Shown here in pieces: positions 1-5,119 of a stretch of DNA of 7,691 nucleotides. Below the pieces are notes generated by a model, which saw only the letters and a list, made by a program, of their open reading frames with translations, searched no databases and was not told the DNA's origin. The position numbers and the translations under genes are program-made. The first letter of the stretch is position 1; every line of letters starts with the position of its first letter. This stretch comes from Luteococcus sp043424415 (GTDB lineage Bacteria > Actinomycetota > Actinomycetes > Propionibacteriales > Propionibacteriaceae): contig NZ_JBHWOO010000207.1 in assembly GCF_043424415.1 (NCBI RefSeq), positions 1 to 7,691 on the forward strand, read 5' to 3'.

Positions 1-1
1 A

Positions 2-829
2 ATGTCCGAGCACCCGCTGGCGCGGGCCGTGGTCGACGCCGCCCGCGAGGCGGGCCGGCCGGTGGCTGCGGCCGTCGACTTCGCCGCCTTCCCCGGCGGC
101 GGGGTCAGCGCCACCGTGGACGGCCACCACGTGGTCGTCGGAAGCCCCGCCTTCCTCGACACCCAGGCCATCGACACCCACGCCCTGGCCCCCGTGGTGG
201 AGGCCTACCGCCGCCGCGGCGCCACCGCCATCGTCGTGGCCGTCGACGACCGGCCCGCCAGCGTGCTGGCCATCGCCGACCCCCTCAAGCCGACCACCGC
301 CGGCGCGATCGAGGACCTGCGACGCCGCGGCATGAGGGTCGTCATGCTCACCGGCGACAACGCCACCACCGCACGGGCCATCGCCGACGAGCTGCACATC
401 GACGAGGTGATCGCCGACGTGCTGCCCGACCAGAAACACGGTCACGTGCAGGCGCTGCAGGCCCAGGGCCACAAGGTCGCCATGGCCGGTGACGGCGTCA
501 ACGACGCGCCCGCCCTTGCCGCGGCCGACGTGGGCGTGGCCATGGGAACCGGCACCGACGTGGCCATCGAGAGCTCCGACGTGACCCTGCTCGGCGGCGA
601 CCTGGCCGCCCTGGTCAAGGCCCGCGACCTGTCGGTCGACACGATGCGCAACATCCGCCAGAACCTGGTGTTCGCGTTCATCTACAACGTGGCCGGCATC
701 CCGCTGGCCGCCGGGGTGCTGTACCCCGCCTTCGGATGGCTCCTGTCGCCCATCATCGCGGCAGCAGCCATGGCCCTCAGCTCGGTCAGCGTGATCACCA
801 ACTCGCTGCGCTTGCGTCATCACCGCTGA
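2..829 (+). CDS. copA: Copper-translocating P1B-type ATPase, C-terminal part (5' end outside window)
   Basis: This is the C-terminal 275 residues of a heavy-metal P-type ATPase that pumps Cu+ out of the cytoplasm using ATP. The reading frame is open at the left edge, so the first ATG is internal: it begins the SEHPLA motif of the nucleotide-binding domain (His4-Pro5 here). The phosphorylation motif DKTGT, the CPC helix and any N-terminal metal-binding domain must lie upstream. Visible P-domain motifs are MLTGDN (115-120) and GDGVNDAP (163-170). Two last membrane helices lie at about 221-240 and 249-267. The first carries Tyr228-Asn229 and the second Met257 with Ser261. YN plus M-x-x-x-S are the known Cu+ signatures of the P1B-1 group, so copper is preferred over zinc or cadmium. 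It ends in LRLRHHR and is followed by a strong hairpin terminator. Confidence is high for the family and good for the metal. Confidence 0.93.
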   Translation: MSEHPLARAVVDAAREAGRPVAAAVDFAAFPGGGVSATVDGHHVVVGSPAFLDTQAIDTHALAPVVEAYRRRGATAIVVAVDDRPASVLAIADPLKPTTAGAIEDLRRRGMRVVMLTGDNATTARAIADELHIDEVIADVLPDQKHGHVQALQAQGHKVAMAGDGVNDAPALAAADVGVAMGTGTDVAIESSDVTLLGGDLAALVKARDLSVDTMRNIRQNLVFAFIYNVAGIPLAAGVLYPAFGWLLSPIIAAAAMALSSVSVITNSLRLRHHR

Positions 830-841
830 CCGACCCCCCAG

Positions 842-876
842 GCTGGGGCCCCCGTCCACCGGGCGGGGGCCCCAGC
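842..876 (+). terminator. Factor-independent terminator after the copper ATPase
   Basis: A perfect 13-bp inverted repeat (842-854 paired with 864-876, nearly all G:C) encloses a 9-nt loop, starting 13 nt after the ATPase stop codon. There is no T-run after it, which is common for actinobacterial terminators. It separates the ATPase transcript from the promoter at 900-941. Confidence 0.85.
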
Positions 877-899
877 TGTGCGTCCAGCCAAACGAAGAC

Positions 900-960
900 T
901 TGAGCGAACCTTGACCGTCACGGCAGTCCCGCCACAACCTGCGCCGGCCACAGTGGGGCC
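900..960 (+). promoter_or_regulatory. Promoter/leader block P1 (duplicate of block at 3123)
   Basis: A -35-like TTGACC (911-916) and a weak -10-like CAACCT (935-940) are separated by 18 bp. A second TTGA lies exactly 11 bp upstream (TTGAGC at 900, TTGACC at 911), so a direct repeat with one-helical-turn spacing overlaps the -35. The block from TTGAGC to the start codon is 61 nt long and aligns without gaps to 3123-3183. Identity is strongest over the direct repeat and -35 (25 of the first 27 positions). The weak -10 and long spacer point to an activator-dependent promoter. An 11-bp direct repeat suits an OmpR-type response regulator; the 18-bp spacer is also near that of MerR-type promoters. 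Which regulator acts is inference. Confidence 0.6.
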
Positions 961-1086
961 ATGAGCACCTTGCACCACGCCCCCGCCCCGGGCCCATCGG
1001 GCATGGCGCCGGCCGGATGCGGACGGCGGAACGACCTCCACGCCGGGTTCGGCCAGTGCGTCCCCACCACGGGGACGACGCGATGA
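961..1086 (+). CDS. Small ORF of 41 codons coupled to the TlpA-like gene; possible leader peptide or decayed glutaredoxin
   Basis: An ATG occupies the same position relative to block P1 as the glutaredoxin-like gene's GTG does in block P2. It opens a 41-codon frame whose TGA (1084-1086) overlaps the ATG (1083-1085) of the TlpA-like gene, the same ATGA coupling seen twice in the downstream operon. A GGGG run precedes the ATG by only 2 nt, so the ribosome site is poorly placed. The peptide starts MSTLHHAP, which compares with MKTLLNAP in the glutaredoxin-like protein: 5 of 8 residues match, and the similarity continues the promoter duplication. After that the resemblance fades. It has two Cys (20 and 33) and three His but no CxxC. 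It could be a translated leader, a remnant of a second glutaredoxin gene, or chance. I recognise no family. Confidence 0.4.
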   Translation: MSTLHHAPAPGPSGMAPAGCGRRNDLHAGFGQCVPTTGTTR

Positions 1087-1727
1087 GCGGCCTGACGCGC
1101 CGTGCGCTGTCCGGCCGCGCGTCGCTCGCCCTGTCCGGGGCCGGGGCGGCGGCCGCGCTCGCGGGCTGCTCCTCCAGCACCGGTGTGAGGGCCGAGGACG
1201 GTTTCGACGCCGGGGACGGCACCGTCACCCTCGTCGACCCCGCCCAGCGCACGCCGCTGCCCAGCCTGTCGGGCACCACCCTGGACGGCAACCCGCTCGA
1301 CCTGTCCCAGTACAAAGGAAAGGTCATCGTGCTCAACGTGTGGGGCTCCTGGTGCCCGCCGTGCCGGCACGAGGCCCCGCAACTGGTCGCGGCGTCAGCG
1401 AAGACCACGGGAGTGGCGCAGTTCGTCGGTATCGACACCCGCGACACCAACAAGGCCGCCGCGCAGGCGTTCGTCCGCAACGCGAGGATCGGCTACCCGA
1501 GCCTGTACGACCCCGACGGTGCGCTGCTGCTGCGGCTGCGGTCCGTGCCGCCGAAGGCGATCCCCAGCACCCTGGTCGTCGACCGGCAGGGACGCCGCCG
1601 CGCGGGTGCTCGGGGAGGTGCGTGCCACCACGTTGGTGGCCATGGTCCACGATGTCGCGGCGGGCAGGTGACGCCGCTCGACGTCCAGGCAGCGCTCTTG
1701 GCAGCCCAGTACGGGACGCCCATCTGA
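1083..1727 (+). CDS. TlpA/ResA-like thiol-disulfide oxidoreductase lipoprotein, C-terminus frameshifted
   Basis: This is an extracytoplasmic thioredoxin-fold protein that would reduce disulfides on client proteins. The start at 1083 is chosen because it yields a clean lipoprotein signal: MSGLTRRAL, a hydrophobic stretch, then lipobox LAGC with the lipidated Cys at residue 29. The twin Arg at 6-7 leaves Tat export possible. The thioredoxin domain covers about 50-170. It has the active site WCPPC (Cys91, Cys94) after the strand VIVLNVWGS and the cis-Pro loop at AIPSTLVV (Pro161). After DRQGR (171) the frame turns Arg/Gly/His-rich and unlike the family. A family-like tail (ARVLGEV and on to a TGA at 1671) lies one base out of phase from 1597. 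One extra C at about 1596, or two missing bases, would explain this. The readable frame runs on to 1727. The active site is intact, so partial function is possible. It is coupled to the small ORF before it and read from promoter P1. Confidence 0.82.
   Translation: MSGLTRRALSGRASLALSGAGAAAALAGCSSSTGVRAEDGFDAGDGTVTLVDPAQRTPLPSLSGTTLDGNPLDLSQYKGKVIVLNVWGSWCPPCRHEAPQLVAASAKTTGVAQFVGIDTRDTNKAAAQAFVRNARIGYPSLYDPDGALLLRLRSVPPKAIPSTLVVDRQGRRRAGARGGACHHVGGHGPRCRGGQVTPLDVQAALLAAQYGTPI
1597..1671 (+). pseudogene. Out-of-frame C-terminal tail of the TlpA-like gene
   Basis: Read in the frame beginning GCC at 1597, this stretch encodes AARVLGEVRATTLVAMVHDV plus AAGR and then TGA (1669-1671). This looks like the usual last strand and helix of TlpA-family proteins, where the residues after the DRQGR strand read V/A-A-R-VLGEV. 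It continues smoothly from codon 171 of the gene if a single base near 1596 is removed. It is either a real frameshift mutation or a sequencing error in the GCC/CGC-repetitive stretch. Confidence 0.7.
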
Positions 1728-1740
1728 GGACGGGGCGCCA

Positions 1741-1779
1741 TTGCTTGCTATTTAGGTAAGGCTTACCTAACTTGTTCTC
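1741..1779 (+). promoter_or_regulatory. Probable leaderless promoter of the NRAMP gene
   Basis: A -35-like TTGCTA (1745-1750) and -10-like TAACTT (1768-1773) are 17 bp apart. Transcription would then begin at or next to the A of the ATG at 1780. No ribosome-binding site lies between the operator and the ATG: only 9 nt (CTTGTTCTC) separate them. A leaderless mRNA, common in actinobacteria, is therefore the simplest reading. The metal-regulator box fills the whole spacer, so a bound repressor would occlude RNA polymerase. The promoter hexamers are weak matches, so the exact start is inferred. Confidence 0.5.
1752..1770 (+). promoter_or_regulatory. DtxR/IdeR/MntR-type metal-responsive operator
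   Basis: TTAGGTAAGGCTTACCTAA is a perfect palindrome around one central base. It matches every position of the well-known DtxR consensus TWAGGTWAGSCTWACCTWA. DtxR/IdeR proteins bind such boxes when loaded with Fe2+, and some paralogues (MntR) respond to Mn2+. It sits 9 nt before the ATG of an NRAMP metal transporter, where it would repress uptake when metal is plentiful. The operator is clear from sequence. Which metal and which paralogue act on it is inferred. Confidence 0.93.
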
Positions 1780-3030
1780 ATGAGCGCTGCTGCCCTGCCT
1801 TCCGCCCGGGTCCGCTCACGGGGGCGCCTGTCCGCGCTGTGGGGGCCGGGCCTGATCGTCATGCTCGCCGACACCGATGCTGGATGCCTGATCACCGCGG
1901 CCCAGTCCGGCGCGCAGTGGGGGTACGCGATGGTGCTGCCCCAGATCGCCCTGATCCCCATCCTGTTCATGGTCCAGGAGATCACCGTCCGACTTGGTGT
2001 GGTCACCGGCAAAGGGCACGGCACCCTCATCCGTGAGCACTTCGGCACGGGATGGGCATGGTTCTCCGGCGCCACCTTGTTCATCTCGGCGATCGGCGCC
2101 CTGCTGACGGAGTTCGTCGGCGTGGCCGGCGTGGGTGAACTGTTCGGCATCCCCCGCACCGTCACGATTCCCGTGGCGACCGCTGCACTGGTGGGAGTCT
2201 GTTTCACGCGCGGGTACGCGCGGGTGGAGCGGATCGGGATCGTCGTCGGGCTGGGGGAGCTGGCCTTCATCCCGGCGATGCTGCTGGCCCACCCGCGCTG
2301 GTCGGACCTGTCCCACGGCCTGCGCCAGTTCCCGGTGCACCATGCGTCCTACCTGTTCCTGCTGGCCGCCAACATCGGTGCCGTGGTGATGCCGTGGATG
2401 ATCTTCTACCAGCAGAGCGCGATCGTGGACAAGGGCCTGCGGCGCGACCAGCTGGCGGATGAGCGTCGGGACACCGCTGTCGGGTCCGTGTTGACCCAGG
2501 TGATCATGATCGTCGTGGTGGTCGCCTTCGCTGCCACCGTGTTCACCACGCGGCGAGGCGCCCCGCTCAACAGCGTGGCGGACCTCGCGCATGGCCTGGC
2601 GCCGGCGACGGGTACCGGTGTCGCCGATGTGCTGGTGGGGGTTGCGGTGCTGGGCGGCGCGCTCGTGGCTGCACTCGTGGTGTCCCTGGCCGGGTCGTGG
2701 GGGCTGGCCGAGGTGCTGCGGTGGCGGCACAGCCTCAACGAATCCCTCAACCGGGGCAACTGGAAGTTCTACGCCGTCTACATCCTCGCCCACGTGGTCG
2801 GGGCTGTGCTGGTGCTCGCCAGCGTCGACCTCGTCAGTCTTGCGGTGGACGTCGAGGTGATGAACGCGCTGCTGCTGCCCGTCACGCTGACCTTCCTGCT
2901 GCTGCTCGAGGCGAAGGCGCTGCCCGCAGAACACCGCATGCACGGCCCCTATCGCTGGGTGTGCACTGGGCTTTCCGTCGTCGTGATCGGTTTCGGGCTG
3001 TACATGATCCCCCAGGCACTGGGCTGGTGA
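1780..3030 (+). CDS. NRAMP-family divalent metal transporter with atypical metal-site motifs
   Basis: This integral membrane protein of 416 residues has about 11 hydrophobic helices, the usual NRAMP size. It would import Mn2+/Fe2+ or a related divalent ion. Family landmarks are GPGLIVMLADTDAGC in helix 1 (residues 22-36), AAQSGAQWGY (40-49), the helix-3 segment LLTEFVGVAGVGELFGIP (108-125) and GAVVMPW in helix 6 (200-206). Canonical NRAMPs carry DPGN in helix 1 and A-x-x-MPH in helix 6. Here the first is D33-A-G-C36 and the second keeps Ala201 and Met204 but has Trp206 in place of His. The metal-binding Asp and Met are thus kept, while the Asn ligand and the His tied to proton coupling are changed. 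This points to altered coupling or substrate choice, so I do not assign mntH. The ATG at 1780 is chosen from the position of the promoter and operator. It is transcribed apart from its neighbours. Confidence 0.88.
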   Translation: MSAAALPSARVRSRGRLSALWGPGLIVMLADTDAGCLITAAQSGAQWGYAMVLPQIALIPILFMVQEITVRLGVVTGKGHGTLIREHFGTGWAWFSGATLFISAIGALLTEFVGVAGVGELFGIPRTVTIPVATAALVGVCFTRGYARVERIGIVVGLGELAFIPAMLLAHPRWSDLSHGLRQFPVHHASYLFLLAANIGAVVMPWMIFYQQSAIVDKGLRRDQLADERRDTAVGSVLTQVIMIVVVVAFAATVFTTRRGAPLNSVADLAHGLAPATGTGVADVLVGVAVLGGALVAALVVSLAGSWGLAEVLRWRHSLNESLNRGNWKFYAVYILAHVVGAVLVLASVDLVSLAVDVEVMNALLLPVTLTFLLLLEAKALPAEHRMHGPYRWVCTGLSVVVIGFGLYMIPQALGW

Positions 3031-3049
3031 GCCGCCGAACGCGCGGCTC
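3029..3049 (+). terminator. Hairpin at the stop codon of the NRAMP gene
   Basis: A perfect 7-bp inverted repeat (GAGCCGC at 3029-3035, GCGGCTC at 3043-3049) with a 7-nt loop begins inside the TGA stop. There is no T-run, but C/T-rich sequence follows. It is a plausible weak terminator between the NRAMP transcript and promoter P2. Confidence 0.5.
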
Positions 3050-3086
3050 GTCCCCCTCGACCGGTCCACTGCGCTGGCGCTGACGA

Positions 3087-3098
3087 CACCACGTGGTG
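3087..3098 (+). promoter_or_regulatory. 12-bp perfect palindrome upstream of promoter P2
   Basis: CACCACGTGGTG is a perfect palindrome lying 35 bp before the upstream TTGAGC repeat of promoter P2. I see no equivalent before promoter P1. It could be an extra operator for the thiol-redox operon or a chance dyad in GC-rich DNA. No regulator family is recognised. Confidence 0.3.
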
Positions 3099-3122
3099 GA
3101 GCACCGGATGGCCGGCGTGGGA

Positions 3123-3183
3123 TTGAGCAAACCTTGACCGTCGCGGCAGGGCCGCCGCAACATGCGGCGACGAGTGTGGAGCC
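3123..3183 (+). promoter_or_regulatory. Promoter/leader block P2 of the glutaredoxin-CcdA-redoxin operon
   Basis: The architecture is the same as block P1. TTGAGC (3123) and TTGACC (3134-3139, the -35) form an 11-bp direct repeat. An 18-bp spacer then leads to CAACAT (3158-3163, the -10). Transcription would begin near 3170, giving a leader of about 14 nt. GGAG at 3178-3181 is only 2 nt from the GTG start, an unusually tight spacing that block P1 shares. The 64 positions from TTGAGC through the start codon match block P1 at 51 without a gap, so both promoters probably share one regulator. Confidence 0.62.
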
Positions 3184-3492
3184 GTGAAAACGTTGTTGAA
3201 CGCGCCGGGCACGACCGGCGCCCCCACCCCGGCCCCGTTGGACGTGACGCTGGTCAGCGCACCGGGCTGCCACCTGTGCGAGGACGCCCGCGGCGAGTTG
3301 GGCCGCCGCGCCACCGCCGGGCAGGTCGCGGTGCGCGAGGTCGACGCGGAGTCCGACGAGGGCCTCGACCTGGTCACCCGCCACCGCCCGGCCCTCTTCC
3401 CGCTGGTCTTGGTCGATGGCGAGTTCTTCAGCGCCGGCAGGCTGCCGCGCCGCAAGCTCGACAAGCTCACCAGTAGCGCCGGGCGGCGATGA
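3184..3492 (+). CDS. Glutaredoxin-like (DUF836-type) thiol protein
   Basis: This small cytoplasmic thioredoxin-fold protein of 102 residues has a Pro/Gly/Thr-rich N-terminus (about 1-19) followed by a glutaredoxin-like domain. The first strand DVTLVSAPG leads into the active site CHLC (Cys29, Cys32) and EDA, the form typical of DUF836-like glutaredoxins. The cis-Pro loop is at RPALFPLVLVDGE (Pro73), and a short helix (about 85-96) closes the fold. The GTG start fits the promoter spacing and the alignment with block P1. It is the first gene of a three-gene operon, and its TGA overlaps the ATG of the CcdA-like gene in an ATGA. It could pass electrons from the cytoplasmic thiol pool to the membrane protein next door. 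The partner and direction of electron flow are inferred. Confidence 0.85.
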   Translation: MKTLLNAPGTTGAPTPAPLDVTLVSAPGCHLCEDARGELGRRATAGQVAVREVDAESDEGLDLVTRHRPALFPLVLVDGEFFSAGRLPRRKLDKLTSSAGRR

Positions 3493-4436
3493 TGGGAACC
3501 GACCTGCTCGCCACCGGCAGCATCCTGGCCGCCTTCTTCGCCGGCATGGTCGCACTGTTCGCGCCCTGCTGCATCGTGTTCCTCGCGCCCTCCTACCTCG
3601 CCGCGGCAGTCAAGAACAACCGCTGGCGGCTGCTGCCGCTGACCTTCGTGTTCGCTGCCGGGCTCGCCGTCGTGCTGGTGCCGATCACCCTGGGCGTCAG
3701 CCTCATCTCCGGCGCCATCGCCAAGTACCACCAGCCGCTCTACTGGGCCGGTGGGCTGCTGATGATCGGCCTCGGCGTCCTGGCCCTGTCCGGGCGGATG
3801 TGGTCGATGCCGTCCATGCTGCGCGCCCCAGCCACCGGCCGCGGCGACTCGGCCACCTTCTTCAGCCTCGGCGTGTTCTCCGGCATCGCCTCCAGCTGCT
3901 GCGCCCCCGTCCTGGCCGGAGTCATGACCCTCTCGGCCCTGTCCAGCAATCCTGTCGGTGGGCTGATGCTGGGGCTGGCGTTCGTGTTCGGCATGGTCAT
4001 CCCGCTGTTCGTGATGGCGCTGGTGTGGGACGCCGCGAACCTCAGCCAGCGCCGCTGGGGCAAGGCGCATCCCCTCCACCTGCGCATGGCCGGACGCGAC
4101 ATCCACACCACCAGCATCAACCTCCTCGTCGCCGTCGCCTTCTGGGTGATGGGCATCTGGGTCATCGTCCTCGCCCAGGCAAGGACAATGACCGGCCCCG
4201 GCAACTGGTTCCAGCGTGCCGCCGGCGCCTGGGTCAGCGACACCGCCCGCCGGATCCTCACCGTGCTCGCACCCATCCCCGACCCGGTCCTCGGCCTGGC
4301 GCTGCTCGCCGTCGCCGCCGCGTTCGTCTGGTTCACGCTGCGCGAGCGGCGCCACGACACGCACACCCCCACCGGTTCCGCGGACCACGCCCACTGCCAC
4401 GACCAGCACCACACCAACGTCAGGACACCCGCATGA
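3489..4436 (+). CDS. CcdA/DsbD-like membrane protein with vicinal Cys pairs and His-rich tail
   Basis: This polytopic membrane protein of 315 residues resembles the CcdA/DsbD transmembrane domain, which shuttles reducing equivalents from cytoplasmic thioredoxin to extracytoplasmic thiol proteins. About six helices fall at 10-37, 50-75, 83-101, 122-147, 157-180 and 208-231, with a seventh at 264-284. CcdA proteins use one redox Cys in helix 1 and one in helix 4. Here each is a vicinal pair: FAPCCIVFLAP (Cys27-Cys28) and SSCCAP (Cys137-Cys138). Pro residues flank both, as in the family. The tail after residue 288 is rich in metal ligands (HDTHT, then ADHAHCHDQHH at 299-309), suggesting binding of copper, zinc or a similar ion. 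The start overlaps the glutaredoxin stop and its stop overlaps the redoxin start, so the three proteins are probably made together. The ATG at 3492 is an equally possible start. Family confidence is good; the metal role is inferred. Confidence 0.83.
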   Translation: MMGTDLLATGSILAAFFAGMVALFAPCCIVFLAPSYLAAAVKNNRWRLLPLTFVFAAGLAVVLVPITLGVSLISGAIAKYHQPLYWAGGLLMIGLGVLALSGRMWSMPSMLRAPATGRGDSATFFSLGVFSGIASSCCAPVLAGVMTLSALSSNPVGGLMLGLAFVFGMVIPLFVMALVWDAANLSQRRWGKAHPLHLRMAGRDIHTTSINLLVAVAFWVMGIWVIVLAQARTMTGPGNWFQRAAGAWVSDTARRILTVLAPIPDPVLGLALLAVAAAFVWFTLRERRHDTHTPTGSADHAHCHDQHHTNVRTPA

Positions 4437-5062
4437 GCACCACGCGCAACCCCCGCACCAGCAGCCGCCGCGAACAGCTGCACCAGCAACAACACGCCGA
4501 TGCGCTGGCCCAGGCCAAACGGCGCCGCACCCGCCGGCTGCTCGGAGCACTCGCCGCCGTGATCGCGGTCGTCATCATCGGCCTCGGCCTGTGGAGCGCG
4601 CGACCGAAGAACGGCGCAACCAGCGGCACCGCACCCCAGTTCAGCCTGACCACCACCGCCGGAACCACGGTGTCCCTGTCCGACTACAGGGGCAGGCCCG
4701 TACTGCTGTACTTCAACGAGGGAGCAGGCTGCGGAGCCTGCACCCAGCAGATGGCCACGATCGAGAAGGACCCGGCCTTCCAGAAGTCCGGCATCACCGT
4801 GTTACCCATCGTCATGAACACCAAGGCCCAGATCCAGCCCGACCTCGACACCTACGGCGTCAAGACCCCCTACCTGCTCGACGACGGCACCGTCTCCAAG
4901 GCCTACGACACCTTGGGCAAAGGCATGCACGCCGACCTGCCCGGCCACGGCTTCGTCCTCATCGACAAGTCGGGCAACAAGGTCTGGCAGGGCGACTACC
5001 CCTCCATGTGGATCGACCCCCACGACCTCCTGACCACCGCCAAGAGCCACCTCAGCAACTGA
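4433..5062 (+). CDS. Membrane-anchored redoxin (thioredoxin/peroxiredoxin-like)
   Basis: A protein of 209 residues. The N-terminus is basic and Gln-rich (1-35), then comes one hydrophobic anchor (about 36-54), then an outward-facing redoxin domain. That domain starts at PQFSLTTTAG and has the strand RPVLLYFNEG before the active site CGAC (Cys100, Cys103). The usual cis-Pro just before the LID strand is missing: LPGHGFVLID (169-178) has His-Gly there, with a Pro three residues earlier. The start at 4433 is chosen because it gives the ATGA overlap with the CcdA-like gene. It is probably the extracytoplasmic acceptor of electrons passed through that membrane protein. It might reduce other thiols, a peroxide or a metal-bound partner, and the substrate cannot be read from the sequence. 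It is the last gene of the operon, 23 nt before a strong terminator. Confidence 0.85.
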   Translation: MSTTRNPRTSSRREQLHQQQHADALAQAKRRRTRRLLGALAAVIAVVIIGLGLWSARPKNGATSGTAPQFSLTTTAGTTVSLSDYRGRPVLLYFNEGAGCGACTQQMATIEKDPAFQKSGITVLPIVMNTKAQIQPDLDTYGVKTPYLLDDGTVSKAYDTLGKGMHADLPGHGFVLIDKSGNKVWQGDYPSMWIDPHDLLTTAKSHLSN

Positions 5063-5085
5063 CCGCCCAACCAGACCATCCGACC

Positions 5086-5119
5086 GCGGGGCCGGCGTGC
5101 ACGCTCTACCCGGCCCCGC
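5086..5119 (+). terminator. Terminator of the redoxin operon
   Basis: A perfect 10-bp G:C inverted repeat (GCGGGGCCGG at 5086-5095, CCGGCCCCGC at 5110-5119) encloses a 14-nt loop. It extends by three more pairs (ACC with GGT) across a one-base bulge. It lies 23 nt after the redoxin stop and has no T-run. The loop itself contains the small palindrome CGTGCACG. Confidence 0.85.

Noticed and set aside
900..941. Classical MerR-type operator with a strong dyad between -35 and -10
   Set aside because: The spacer is 18 bp and only a poor dyad (TGACCG against CGGCAG) is visible in either copy. I kept the promoter but did not name a MerR site.
1017..1082. Upstream ATG at 1017 as the start of the TlpA-like protein
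   Set aside because: Starting there adds 22 residues ahead of an otherwise standard lipoprotein signal peptide. The ATG at 1083 fits both the signal peptide and the coupling to the small ORF.
1816..3555. Minus-strand open frame of 579 codons across the NRAMP gene
   Set aside because: It is antisense to a clear NRAMP protein, is rich in Arg/Gly/His/Gln, has no family motif and arises from GC-rich third positions of the true gene.
3416..4432. Extended N-terminus of the redoxin frame before 4433
   Set aside because: This part is Arg/Pro-rich and overlaps the CcdA-like gene completely. The ATGA overlap at 4433 gives a sensible membrane-anchored protein.
2949..4550. Minus-strand open frame of 533 codons across the redoxin operon
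   Set aside because: It is antisense to three genes with clear active-site motifs and overlapping starts, and its composition is that of a GC-rich shadow frame.
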